A DNA stretch of 64,000 nucleotides from Gnetum montanum (Eukaryota > Streptophyta > Gnetopsida > Gnetales > Gnetaceae), in the NCBI GenBank assembly GCA_015680685.1, contig MNCI01023527.1, forward strand, positions 465,883 through 529,882, in the 5' to 3' direction. This document shows positions 23,012-35,538 of the stretch, one piece after another. Made by a program: the position numbers and the translations under genes. The notes under the pieces are model-generated. The model was not told where the DNA came from. It saw nothing but the letters and a program-made list of their open reading frames with translations, and ran no database searches. Positions within the stretch are counted from its first letter, which is position 1, and each line of letters begins with the position of its first letter.

Positions 23012-23273
23012 NNNNNNNNNNNNNNNNNNNNNNNNNNNNNNNNNNNNNNNNNNNNNNNNNNNNNNNNNNNNNNNNNNNNNNNNNNNNNNNNNNNNNNNNN
23101 NNNNNNNNNNNNNNNNNNNNNNNNNNNNNNNNNNNNNNNNNNNNNNNNNNNNNNNNNNNNNNNNNNNNNNNNNNNNNNNNNNNNNNNNNNNNNNNNNNNN
23201 NNNNNNNNNNNNNNNNNNNNNNNNNNNNNNNNNNNNNNNNNNNNNNNNNNNNNNNNNNNNNNNNNNNNNNNNN
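23012..23273. other. Assembly gap of 262 N
   Basis: Sequence unknown. The long minus- and plus-strand frames crossing it are artefacts of translating N. Confidence 0.99.
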
Positions 23274-25106
23274 AACAAACAAATTCTAATCTATATACTT
23301 TGCCACATAAATCCATTTAATGACTCTTGTAGACATAGCAATGTTAAGAAAAAAAATCAATAAAAGCACAAAAATTTCTCTCTTTCAAATCTTTATTAAG
23401 ATACAAATACATAATTATCATACACATTTACTATGAATTTGGAAACAAGAAATAACAATATATAATACCATGACTATGGCACCAAGAGTAACATAGTCAA
23501 AACTATGGCAAAACATTTCATAACCAAAATTTTACCAATACTAAGGATAGATACAAGAGTTAAAACCTAACATCTATTCGAAACTCATAGCATATATGTT
23601 TTCACTATTAAAGAGGTCCATATGCTCCATTCAAATTTAAATTTTATCAAGACCATGAACCCTCACTAAAACTAAAGTTTTATTAAGTATATACACTTTA
23701 TGGATCTATTGAATTATAGACATAACTATATATGCTATGAGTTTTGAAAATAACAATAAGAAAATTCCCAATCATTCTTCATTATTGGATATTAAAAAAA
23801 CCTATGGTATTCATCAAAAAAGATATTTATATTAGATAGTTAGCATAATCATTCTTCAATAAGAAGTTTTAGCCATCTACCTATTTCAACTTTTGAACTT
23901 AATGTCATCTTACTAACTGTAAGAAAAATAGTTCGATTAATAAAAAAATAACATCTTTTCACTTAGTTACCCATATATCTAATACTAAAACCATACTTAA
24001 AATAATCACCTCTAATCCATTACCATAGAAACTTTTCCTCTACTAACACTCTAAATGATCATCAAATCTCAAACCAAACTACCACTTCGCTTTAAAACTA
24101 GCTCATTATACAACTAGATACAAGTAAAATAGTAACAAAATTTTTCTTTCAATCATACACATCTGTCTAGCCCTCATAAAATCCATAAAATTAGATCTAA
24201 AAATTCAAGTAGATTCCAACCACTATTTAAAAAAGTAAGGTCATCAAAAGGAGTTTGAAGGAAACATCTCTACTCACCAACTAACAGATGGATCCCCTTT
24301 GAACTCGCTAAGAGACCAACAATGAAAAGATGTAGAGGTTTTATGAGAATTGTCTGCCTCCTAAAAATTACTGCTTCTACAGAATTAAAACAAGGGAATT
24401 CTTGGAAATCAAAGTAGGGTATGCCAAAAAATTAAACTAGAGAACCTAAATTAATAGAAGAACCTATAACTTTCATTCTACATAGAGTTACAAACAGAAC
24501 TAGAACTTTCACAATCAAATATAAGTAATTTAATAAGGGCATTTTGGGAAGTCAAATAAAGACATTCCATGAAATTTAACTAACAAATTTGATAAAGTTA
24601 ACAAGGTGAAGGCTAGAAATTAGGTCAAGCAAACAAAGTTCAACAAATTTCATAGCACTTGCTTCAAAATTAGTGTCACTACCTTCGAAATTATGGTTAT
24701 CGTGTCATTCTAAAAGGCATATATAATTCCAAATTTGAAATTCTAGAAAAGAAATAGAGCAAATCTACACACCTTTTATGAAGTTTACACAAATCTTAAA
24801 TTAAACTAGGGCAAAGAACTAAGAAGATTTCACAATGTGGTAGTGACCATAAGTACCTTAAATCTTCTAAGAAGAAGCAATGTTAGAAGAAAACATCTAC
24901 AATCTTGGCAACTGGGAAGTAAAGGCAAGAGCTCATGATGGAGTGTGAGTGACAACAAGAAAAGTAAGAGCTCGTACTATAGTATGAGAGATAGGAGTGA
25001 GGTGGAGTATGAAAAACTAGTGCACAGAATTTCACTGAAGGAGCTTGCAATTTTAAAAAGGGATTTATGTGTATATTTTAAATGTTCATGATTTTACACT
25101 AATCAT
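23274..25106. other. AT-rich stretch without a recognised gene
   Basis: About 1.8 kb of AT-rich sequence with no long frame and no motif I can assign. A small imperfect duplication of an AAGAGCTC(A/G)T-type phrase lies at about 24915-25010. It leads directly into repeat copy B. Confidence 0.6.
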
Positions 25107-26060
25107 TTTCATATTTAAAAATTATTTTATTGAATCTTAATTTAATCTATAACTATAAAAATTCTGTAGGTATTTCAAATGGATTCATTATTTATATTAT
25201 ATTATTTTGGATTTTCTTATTTTTAAGGTACTTTCCTTATCATTTACTTTAGAAATTTTCATATTAACAATTTCCAATTGTAACATATGATATTTATTGA
25301 ACATTTTCTTTAAAAATATGAATAGAAATTTTATTAGACAATGTACATGGGCATTCCCATGATGCTTACTAAATGTCAAATTTCCCATAAATATCCATCA
25401 AAAGTTTCAATGATAACATTGTTATTATTTGATGTTAAATTATCTTAATACTCAATATGTAGGTACTCTAAGAACATGTTTAATATCAAACATTAAAACC
25501 TAGGTTCTTCAAAACGACTCTTTCATGCTCCAAAACCTTATTACATATACATAATCTTCTTACATAAATTATAGGAGCAATCTTGATCTTAATAATTTTA
25601 ATTAGAGATTATTTGAGAGTAATAGAGAAACCTTGACTAGAGAAAGTTTGCTTCATCTAAAAGTAATTAAGTAGATTTGTTGTAATCATTGTTAATATAA
25701 TTACATTTCTTCATTATTTCACTTAATTTAGCAGAGTATTAAAAATCATATTTCTAATATATAGATTTAATTTTGATTTATTTTTTGTTTCCTTATTCTT
25801 CTCAATTTGATAAATGTAAGAACTGATGTAGATAGTAGTGTTATCTCTTGTTTTCTATAACTAGAAAATGGGACATCATACATGCTTTAAGGTTTTGATT
25901 ATAGCTTTAAGTTCTCAACTATTAGCAAGTTGTAATAAAGTTAAATGATAATTTTTTAATATCATTGAATTTATAACTGATATTTTGATAAAAGTATTAT
26001 TCTTTCTCTTGGATTATTTATGTTTTAATTTTATACATTGATAGTTTTGATTGTATTTTG
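25107..26060. repeat. Dispersed ~0.9 kb repeat, copy B
   Basis: Same orientation and order as 1-902, starting TTTTCATATTTAAAAATTAT. It is slightly longer because of small insertions (for example near 25645 and 25880). Beyond 26040 it runs on without a break into DNA carrying a hAT-like coding relic, whereas copy A is cut at the equivalent point by G1. Confidence 0.8.
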
Positions 26061-26149
26061 TTTAAATTTTTATATTTTTATAATGAAAAAAATTTCTTTA
26101 AAAAAATTATAATGCATGATTAACCAAATGTTATGTAAATAGCCTTAGA

Positions 26150-26815
26150 TCTCTCAAACTACAATCAATCAAAAAATTATTAGAAAAAGAAAACAAGCAT
26201 TACATGATATATTTGGTAGTTCAATAGAAAATAGTAATTCTATTGATGAAGGATTAAATATAAAAGATGCAAATAGTTCTTCATATGAGAATGTTGAGAC
26301 TAATGATTTAGAATATTTAAATAGTGAGGTATCAACTTTAGGTAAAAGAAAGTTTCATAGTGAATGGACTCAATGATACGATTGCTTCAAACATGATGAT
26401 AGTTGTCGTAAAAGTGTGATGAAATGTAAATATGGTAAGAAATATATTAAAAAAAGATCCATGGTGTTTAGGAAATTATTGTAAAACTCTATTGCATGAT
26501 GCTATTAAAACATAGGAAAAATCTTTAGTGCATAAGGAAGCTCAACAAAAATGGCTAGATAAAATGAATAAGATAAGGAAGCCAATGACAAAATATGAGC
26601 AAAATTGTATAGATAAAAAAATTAGAATAATAGTAACAATGAAGAAAACATATTTTTTTTATGAAAAGGATTTTTCACTTTTGAAATTTAAAAATTTTTC
26701 ACATATGTTAGATGAAAGCACTGATTGTAGTCTAGAAAAACATTTAGTTGTATATTTAAAGTACTTGCCTTTACAAAGTAATGTGTCATGTTTTGTTGGG
26801 CTCTGATATTGAAGT
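26150..26815 (+). pseudogene. hAT-like transposase relic, N-terminal and DUF4371-like part
   Basis: Plus-strand frames separated by stops give a Cys-bearing basic region (KSVMKCKYGKKYIKKRSMVF near 26410-26475, like the TTF-type zinc finger of hAT relatives). A helical link follows (HKEAQQKWLDKMNKIRKPMT in the open frame 26528-26806), then FSHMLDESTDCSLEKHLVVY near 26694-26755. D-E-S-T-D followed by a hydrophobic strand is the best-known hallmark of this hAT/ZMYM-like group and includes a catalytic Asp. The rest of the transposase is missing after 26810. Confidence 0.6.
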
Positions 26816-27129
26816 CACGTTATTGGGTATATATTATATGGACTAAATCATATGTGATAAAGATACCACTAGTCCAAATGGGAAGACAACAAACTATGAT
26901 CAAGACATAACAATCTACATGTCACAACTAGTTCCATCCATGATATTTGACTATATTGTGTGTGAATGCTTGTGATTTGTATGGTTGAACATAGGGGGTA
27001 CCTCACTACTCATCATTAGCATCATTACCAGGGATGGTGCTAGTTATCTAGATTAGTTATATCATACAAGATTACTGTAAATACATTAACAATTTATAAC
27101 ACACACATCATTAACTAACAACAATGTAT

Positions 27130-28500
27130 TCTTTGCAAGGAAGTGATAATGCATCATATGAAGAGAATATTCATTAGAGAACTAATGAGATATATACTAA
27201 AGAAAATTGGGGTAACCCACCTCATGAAGGGGTTTCATATGTTCATAACCACCTTGACTACACTCAAGGACCACATTCACCTAAGGTAGACAATCCTAGA
27301 GAAGATGAAGTAATTCCTACACTAGGGGAGGCCTCAAGGCATAGGACCTCCTCAAAACCTAAATATGATAAATAAAGGGACCATGGGGAATACTATATAA
27401 TCCATGGAAACTCTACCAATTCTTCATCTTCCTCTTCCTCTTCAATGTCTATTTTTAAAGAAGATGAACATAGGTATAGAGATAAAGCTTTACTATGTGG
27501 TCGAAATAAGGATAGAAAGTGAAACTAAGGAAAAACTCAAAGAAATAAAAATGAGCATAGAAAAAATAATCAAAATAAAATAAATAGGAATATAAATTTT
27601 CATCATGACATGTCTAATGATGGTAAAGCCTTGTTGGCCACTAAGAGCATGATGTAGATTGCAGAGGTAGTTAAAATATCCAACAAGAATTGCAAGGAAA
27701 CTTGCATCAAAAGGCTTGATATGAATAATGTGCCTAAATTTGTGGGAGCCTATGATTTTGATCCACAACTTTATTTGCAATTTTTCCATGATGCCTGTGT
27801 CTTACAAAACATTGAAAGTAGGTGGCAAAAGCTTGAGCTCTTTCTTAGGATACTAATAGACAAAACCAAAGTGTGGTATAGATCACTAAGACCAAATTCA
27901 ATTAGTCGGTGATCCACAATGCTGGAACTCTTCAATGAGAAATACCAAACCTAAGTGAGGTTGTCCAACCTAAGGAAACAAATCCAAGGATGAAAACAAG
28001 AATAACATGAACCCTTGGATATGGCCCTAGATAGGTACTATTCTCTACTAAATAAATGTTTAGGCCATGGTTTCTCTTAACAAGAGCAAGCTTTTAACAT
28101 CATAGATGGGCTTCATAGTCAAACAAGAGATACCCTTGGGATGTATGCTCAAGGTCAATTATATGAAGTAGGAATTGGTCAGATCCAAAATTTAATCAAG
28201 CATGCTACAAAAGAAGAAGGAGAGCTATGTAAATGGGAGAATGTTGAGAAATATCACTAGGATCCAACTCTTGGAAAGAAGAAGATCCATATCTATGATA
28301 AAGAGAAAGAGGTAGCTCTCAATGAGGTGATTTCACAATAAACCTTATTAATACAAAAGTCTATCAATGAGATTGGAGCAAGGTTAGATAAGATGTTAGA
28401 ATGGATAAATGAGAAAATTACAACTTCTATAGAAATCATAGAGGAGAAATTAACACCAAAAAAAAATCAAGTGATCATAACAAAAGGAGGAAAAAGAACT
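27130..28500 (+). pseudogene. Athila-like gag relic
   Basis: The clearest part runs 27640-28260. It holds a hydrophobic start (KFVGAYDFDPQLYLQFFHDA), KTKVWYRSLRPNSISRW with one stop, a KF/FNEKYQT-like helix, the QxxxEPLDMALDRYYSLLNKC core, CLGHGFS and FNIIDGLHSQTRDTLGMYAQ. That order matches the plant retrotransposon capsid (retrotrans_gag) of Athila type, in which W-x-R-S-L is a signature. Upstream 27130-27640 is a polar, Ser/Asn-rich lead. Stops occur about every 30-60 codons. No protease or RT follows, so this is a deleted copy. Confidence 0.7.
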
Positions 28501-29640
28501 AAGAAATAGCTAGGAACACTTATCAGCAACAAGTGAAAATGGCTATAGAAGAAGAGGTTATAGAATTAACCATAGAAGAAGATAATGGGTATGAAATCTA
28601 CATATATGACCATAGAAAGGGCTATTGCCTATTCATGTTACATCTACATGAGTATCAGGCTTTTACATTGAGTCCCAAGTTCATACAAAAGAAAATGCCT
28701 AGGAAATTATCTTTCTCAAAGGTAATTATAGATAGTTCTACAACCAATTGTACTATCTTACTAGAACTTCTTACCAACCTCAATACTATCATCAACTGTA
28801 GTGGAAAACCCCACAGTCATGGGGAAAGCCATTATCACACTATCCCTACTACTAATGCCAACTAAGACCAGATAATATTATGTTCAACAATCTGTTTTTC
28901 CAAATATTTCTACTTCCTCTACTTCAAATTTCTACTACCACTCTCTCAAATATTATCGACCCACGACATCTTCTAAAGGATCACTACCTCACATCTTTCA
29001 CCCTATATCATATCCTCAATATTCTCATACTTCACTCCATCACATGTCATAACCAACAACATAGGAAGGTTCAACACCAATACATCAGTGAAAGAATGCC
29101 ACTTTCCTTGTGAACATACATAGATATTATAATGCTAGTAGGTCTCCACCGCAATCTTGGAAACACCCTTTCTTTAGGATGGCTCCCATACATAAGCATG
29201 ACACTCATGGACCTACTAATTCATCCAAACCAACATAATGCCAATCAAGTTCAACACCCTTCCGTTCGCAACCAATGTCCTTTGATCCTACGCAAAGGCC
29301 AACATTCGTCATTATTCCAAGACCTAAAAAAAATGAACCTAGAACTATGGAGAGATAAATGAACTCATGCAGAACAAATCATGATAAAGGGTGTAGTCAT
29401 GGGCTATACATTTGCAAAGTTCACACAACTTCTACTATGACCTAGCATACATCTAGAAACCAAGTGTGTGAGCAAAAACCCACCTACACAGTTTCCACTA
29501 AACTACAAGACACGTAGTGGTGTCAAAATGAGTCTAACAATGTGTTACAAATGCATGAATACCAACTGTCGACTTATTAATTCTTGTCATGATCAAATGC
29601 TTAGTTGTGGGGGAGGTGCCCCATCCTAAAATCAAAAATT
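28500..29640 (+). pseudogene. Tail of the Athila-like gag relic, low confidence
   Basis: Short frames rich in Pro, His, Ser and Asn (for example YYNASRSPPQSWKHPFFRMA near 29115-29175) follow the capsid part. The stretch ends at a GTGGGGGAGGTGCCCC motif (29608-29623), a polypurine-like signal often seen near untranslated parts of such elements. No zinc knuckle is recognised. Confidence 0.35.
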
Positions 29641-31040
29641 AATAAGTGTTTTTCATCTTTTTATTTTACAAATTTTTAATCATTTTCTCATTTATTTTTT
29701 ACAAATTCTTCCTATCCTTTTCAATTTTTTCCATATTTTATTTTCATTTCCTTTGTTAGTAATCTCATTTTTGAATAAAAAACCATCATGTAACCCATTG
29801 AAGTGAGTTTTTCTTTATGTTGTCAAAGTTATGAGGGATTGATTATCTAGATAATGAGGCCACATCATTCATCCATGCATCCCATTAATAAGAGTTTCTT
29901 ACCATGTTCATAATTATATTCTTTTTCATCATTAAACTAAGAATAAACTTACAATCATTGTGCCTGGATAGAAAAGTGAAGAATCAAGTGGGAATGCAAA
30001 GGGTGTGACATCAAGGAGATTTGTGGAATCTCCTTGATCACTTCTATATGTCCTATAATGTTTCTAAGGTTGTAATTATTGTATAACTAACAAAAAAGGA
30101 AAGTAAGAGTAAATAAGTGTTGCCTTACCATGTCACTAGAAAGATATGTTACCCATGCCTGAAGGTAGTCCGTTGGTAAGGTTGACATAGATAAAAATAA
30201 AATAAAAGGGAATTGGATAATTTTCTATGAATATCATTGAAAATACATGTTGCCTGTGCATGAAGGTTGGTGACTTCTTAGAATTCAGAAAAAGAGTATC
30301 ATGAATAAATGCCTCCCTTGGACAAAATGGCAAGTGATGCTACTCCTTGCAATAATTGTAGTCTTATGGTTGTTAATCAATGAGATAAAACAATGTGATG
30401 TCACTAGAATTTGGTTTGGAATTTCTTCAAATCTTTAAAAGAAGGGCTAATGATTACTTTAACCATTAATAACACATAAGGATTCATTAGGCCTATGGTG
30501 AGGCATCTCAAATTCTAAATTCTATAATCCTTTCAAAAATCCATCTCATCTTACTATCTGTATGGTCATAACTTGTAGGTTTTCTTGTAATATAAAGTTA
30601 TTTTCTCAAACTGGTGGTTTTCACATCTGTGTTTTGTTCAACAGGTATTTGTTGCATTCAACTCCTTTGGTGCCTATAGACATTTTTAGGTGTGGTTATA
30701 CAAGGGCATTAAGGGATAAAGCTTGCTTTGGGAAGGACCCACTTGTATAACTATTATAACATGTACTTGTTTGATACAACTACATTGTCTTAAACCTTCC
30801 AAGTGGATAAATGATAAATTCAAAACCTTCCCTTATCATATAACCAATTTGTTCTATACCATGGATCCAATACCCTTCTCTTGCATCTTCTAAATATTTC
30901 AATGCTTGTGATTCCATCTTATGACATTAACAGTGCCTAAATATGAATTTTCTTATCCTAGAACTTTGGATTTTACATGAAACCTTCCAAGCAATGAAAA
31001 AGCTTCATTTTCCATAATGAATATCCTCATAGAATGAAAT
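29640..31040. other. AT-rich stretch without a recognised gene
   Basis: No long frame and no family motif. A perfect-looking hairpin TCAAGGAGAT-TTGTGGA-ATCTCCTTGA lies at 30011-30037 (10-base arms, 7-base loop). Nothing suggests a known RNA. Confidence 0.55.
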
Positions 31041-31052
31041 TTTCTGCCCCTC

Positions 31053-31126
31053 GATATTGGGTGGGAGTTGATATCAGATACCCGATGTGAAGTACCCAAT
31101 ATCAAGTCTATAAAAACCTATAAATA
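31053..31126 (+). promoter_or_regulatory. Promoter-like segment with inverted repeat and two TATA boxes
   Basis: GATATTGGGT at 31053-31062 and ACCCAATATC at 31094-31103 are perfect 10-base inverted copies. Six bases later come TATAAAAA (31109-31116) and TATAAATA (31119-31126). This resembles an LTR U3 end. A related segment with CGATATT, AATATCA and CTATAAAT lies at 34576-34680. Confidence 0.45.
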
Positions 31127-31639
31127 AGATCCCCACAATACTTAAAAAATTCATTATCATTAATTGGAGCTAGGGTACTTTTTGCATCTCTCTCTCAACT
31201 ACAAGATTTGTTGATCCAACTTCCACACATGATATCTTACTTCATATTACTCCAATTTTCATGAATGAAGTGTTCAATTTAGTCAGGAGAAGGTTCTTGT
31301 ATGGAGAACTTGCACCAATTTTTTGAAAAATGCTATCATCTAGAAGGTATTATAAGGGTAAGAATGCTAAAAACCTTAAGTGTCTTAATGAACAATTAGT
31401 TGTATGCATGCCAAAATCTCTAGTTCTCTTACCCAAGGGATCATAAACATCATTATATGGCATACATTAGGGAAAAGAAGCCAATTGCGAAGGGTCATAA
31501 ATGAAGTTAACACTTTTTGGGCATTTTTCTTGAAATTTTTCTAACTTTTCAATCACATGAGTTAAGAGCTTAATCTAAGTTCATGAGTAAGGTATAAACC
31601 TATTGATGATAAATGAAAAACATCTTAGTAACACAAAAT

Positions 31640-34150
31640 CCTTGATTGATTACAAATGGCCCTAAAAAGAGGAGGACAAGAAGGACCTTCACATGGTGCA
31701 AGAAAATGCTTGATAAGAAATAGAGGTTGACTAGGAGAATATGGCCCACTAGCCAATCTTGAAGAGTAGGAGGCCCAATCATTTAGCATTCATCCTGAGG
31801 CTTTTGCTATAGGGTTTTTGGTCCAAGTGAAGAATGTAGAACCACAAGCTCAAGTACAAGGATGATGCCTCACATTGTCCCAAGAATGCCTCCAAGCCAT
31901 CTGAGAGAGATCCATGTTGACCATGGTTATTGTGGAAATGAACTTCAGGACATTCATGGCATTTGTCCTTGAGGTAGTTAGAACTTAGCTTCAGGCATCG
32001 CCTTTATGGCACATCCTCTCTAAAAGTGGAGAATGGTACGTTGGTGAGATGTACTAATTCTAGCACAATAAAGAGAAGGGCACCATCATCAACATCAATG
32101 GAGTGTCTAGTTCTTCCTTAGTTAAGGCCATTGTAGAGGCTTTAAACATACCAAATGTGGGAGCCAAGGTAGGACACCTATCCATAAGGTTTGATGCAGA
32201 AACCAGAAAGCTATGGCTGAAGCGAGTATATAACAAAGAAAAAAAATATAGTGATGTAATGGTAGAAGAGAGGATTTATTACAAAATTGGCACATACCAT
32301 TTGTTCCCCAAATAGGATATCAACCTATGTGTCTAGAGGAAGTGTAATCTTGATGGGAAAATACAATGCCAACCTTGTTCAATTGTACTTCATGGAGATT
32401 CAAATGTGGTTGGAGGAAATAAAGGCATGGAAGCTAACACTTCTATTCCTTTGCCTAATTAGAAAGCATGCAAGTGCATTGGAATCCTAGGTTACACTAA
32501 TGAGGTTCCTAGGAGGCCCTAAAATGCTTCTTTCTCTAAGTTTCTCAAACCAATAACACCAAGGAAAGACCTTGATGATGAATAAGAACAAGAACTAGAA
32601 AAGAAGCCATAATAAGAACTAGAGAAATTGTAAGAGTTGCAAGTTCCACTACCATTGCGATAGGATTATAGACCCGCAATGAACCATCTGTAGTGAATTG
32701 TTGAAACTCTTAGTTAGGGAAGAAGGGATGAATCCAACCTCTTTTGAGACATAAATGATGTCATTCAGATTATAGTTTCTACCAATACATCAAGGGAATA
32801 GATGTCTTTAAAATCAAGAGGAGAAGCCTTGTAGTCATAGTAAATTTCTGAATATGTTGCATTTTCCCAACTGGTGCTTGAAATAGGAGAAGGTGTCATA
32901 GTCATGGTCATGCAACACTAAGATGTGGTATGTGTAAATGCTATGATAGATAATATTAAAGAATCCTTTAATGTGCCTGTTGTGCCCCTTTTGGACTTAA
33001 CTGGACCCAAAGATGCTCAAATGTTATCAAGACTTTGATGACTCCTACGGTCCATGAGGATATGCATGACAAATTATTGTAAATTGGGGAAGTTATGAAA
33101 ACTCATTTTCACATCTTGAGTGATGTCATTTTTATACAATCTAATATAATTGCTACAAAGAAAAAACTAGTCATGGAAAAGACCAAGGTAGAGCATGCAA
33201 AAGTAGAGGTGCATAGATTGCGACAAGAGATTATCAACTTGAGATTAGAAAGGAGGAACCCTTCCCATTTCATTATGCTTGATTAGTTAAAGTAATTTTT
33301 CATAGTGCAACTTCGAAAATTGATTGAACAAAGTAAAGCTGCTAAAGAAGAAAAGGAGAAATTGTTCTAAAATGCCTCAACCATTGAACCCCAAGCATAT
33401 GACCATGCGAAGGCATTTATTGCCACATAAGAAGAGAACAAGCAGCTTGTTTCCAATAATGCAGGGTTGACCACTGTCAAGAAACAGAAAAATATTTTGG
33501 AAGAAAGTATCCACCAGTTGAGGGGGCAACTAGTGAGGGTCAACCAAGATATAAGTAGATTGGCTAGGGAGAACCAAACCTTCTTAATGAAGGAGGTGCA
33601 TGCAATATGCCAAAAGTCTACAATAGAGATAAGTGCATGGTAGAACAAGGCTAGGAAGCTTGAGAAGTTGAAAGATCACTTCCAGGACAAGTTTGGCATG
33701 TAGAAATAGATTAATGAGAAAGAAATATAGATGGCAAAGGCCTACATTAGTTTCTAATTAGCATAAAATCCTAACTAGTATCCCATCTTGGATAGCTATG
33801 CCCTAGTCCATCAAGTGTAAGTGAAGAAGAAGGACCTATAGATTGAAGATTTGAAAGAGTACATGGTGTTAGCTAACCTTTGATATGCTAGCCTTGCCAT
33901 GTTAATAGCAAGTTAGCTTAGAAATAAGTTGAAACAATAAGTAGCAAAAGCCTATGCCTTTTATGAAAAAACTTTTGTAGATAGGAAAGTTGTACTACAA
34001 AATCTTTGCATGGAAAAATCAAAATTAGAAATAATTAAGGCTTTCTACCATAGTCAAAGAGATCTAGCCTCAGACTTGGTCAGGAGATTATTAGATTATC
34101 ATGAATTAAGAGAAAAGGCTAGGGCTTTTGAAGAGGGATGACAACATTTG
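31640..34150 (+). pseudogene. Coiled-coil coding relic on the plus strand
   Basis: Successive open frames, each ended by a point stop, cover about 2.5 kb. Recognisable parts are a leading region (HPEAFAIGFLVQVKNVEPQA near 31788-31850), a 70-codon piece at 32103-32315 (IRFDAETRKLWLKRVYNKEK), and from 33095 a long heptad-like Lys/Glu/Leu region. That region includes KAKVEVHRLRQEIINLRLER-like and LEESIHQLRGQLVRVNQDIS segments, continuing to RDLASDLVRRLLDYHELREK at about 34060-34120. The family is unknown. It could be an extra (non-gag-pol) ORF of the Athila-like element, because it lies between that gag and an LTR-like segment. Confidence 0.45.
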
Positions 34151-34562
34151 AGGTGTTGTATGTGAATGTGAATAAGATTTTTCTATAGCTGTCATGTCTA
34201 TGGAATGTACCGATTCTAGCACACATTGAATCATTGGCCTAGATAGTACATGACATGAGAATGGAGAAGGAGAAATTTCAAGTGCTCCTAAATCACTACA
34301 AATTCTAGAGGCCTAATGACAAAGGGAAGCAACCAATGGAAGAGCCATCACCTCTAAGAACTACACGAGCTTCCACAATTTTATTGTTTTATCATATAAT
34401 ATTCATTTTTTTAAAATACCATTGTGGCATGGAAGAGTCAATTTTTTTAATTATTTAAGTTAGTTAATAATCCCATACCTTCTTAATATTTTGTAAAGAA
34501 CTTGTTCCTCATTTTGTTTAACCTAATTATGAGTTTTCATTTAGTTGTGGATATATGATTAG

Positions 34563-34734
34563 TCATGTTTTGTAGGGCTTCGATATTAGATATTAGAAAT
34601 CAAAGCTAGGTTAATATGTATCTAATATTAGGGCACAACCTCCAATGTTGGGGATTCAATATCACCTCTTCCATGCTAGCCTATAAATGCCACACTTGGA
34701 TACATTGTTAGTAAGTAGTAAAAAGAGTAGAAGT
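34563..34734 (+). promoter_or_regulatory. LTR-like segment with TATA box, cut by E1
   Basis: TCATGTTTTGTAGGGCTTCGATATT closely resembles TCATGTTTTGTTGGGCTCTGATATT at 26788-26812, next to the Athila-like relic. A TATAAAT follows near 34682. The segment stops at about 34735, where sequence typical of the E1 LTR begins. It may be the remnant 3' LTR of the element whose gag starts near 27130. Confidence 0.35.
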
Positions 34735-34900
34735 AACATAGCACGATGTAGCAAAGGCAAAGTGGAAAGGCCCATCTTGCCAAGTGATTCCAACAAGACT
34801 TCATACTTCATAACTTCCTACCCTACTTAGTCCTTAGGCCTTGAGGAAATTTTCTTGCCAGAAATTGGCAACTTAAACAAGGATGCATGATATGCTAGCT

Positions 34901-34940
34901 GCTATGTTGTGCTATGCTACATAGCATAGAACAACATAGC
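34901..34940. repeat. Near-perfect 40-bp palindrome in E1 LTR
   Basis: GCTATGTTGTGCTATGCTAC is followed at once by ATAGCATAGAACAACATAGC. The arms are 20 bases with no spacer and pair at 18 of 20 positions. A second palindrome of the same alphabet lies at 35073-35106. Confidence 0.85.
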
Positions 34941-35530
34941 AACGATGCAAAAGTAGCAAGTGTTTCAAACATGAGTTTTGCAAGTTCAGAAGCTCTCCAA
35001 CATGAAGGATGAAAGTTGCAAACAAATGATCTTCAGCTTCTACGCAAATTTTAGTCGAGACTAGTGGCTACCCTATGCTATGCTATGTAGCATAGCACAG
35101 CGTAGCAAACAGCTACTTATGCTATGCCAATGTGTTCAATAGCATGAATAGTGCAACATTGGTATGGAAGCATCAAGATGTCTTCAAGTAGATTTAGAAC
35201 TTGTAAAGCAATTTTCCTCACTCTAGCATCTCCTTGGCAAAATTAGCAATTCCACTCAACTTCACATCCCCCAAGTTAGCTCCAAAAACATTGTTTCTAT
35301 GCTTGACCCTACTTGTAAAGGTAGGAAACATGTAGTCCCAGAGCATAAGCTCCATTTTTTCTCACATGGTTAGCACATTGGATCTCAGCACATGCAGTTT
35401 TGATGGTATGGTCATAGTGTAATAAATTTCACATCCAGCATCGCACACGTACACGCTACAGACATGATGACATCTTATGGGGTCCAAGACACGTGGCATC
35501 TAGACCATATTTCTCTCTTGCTCTTGGCCC

Positions 35531-35538
35531 TATAAATA
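35531..35538 (+). promoter_or_regulatory. TATA box of E1 5' LTR
   Basis: TATAAATA in GGCCCTATAAATACCC, conserved in position with 43158, 47776 (TATAAACA) and 55767. Confidence 0.7.

Noticed and set aside
22931-23363. Open frames over the second N run on both strands
   Set aside because: Same artefact: translated N with short real ends and no motifs.
30011-30037. Hairpin with 10-base arms as a possible microRNA precursor
   Set aside because: The arms are too short for a plant microRNA duplex and nothing around it extends the stem.
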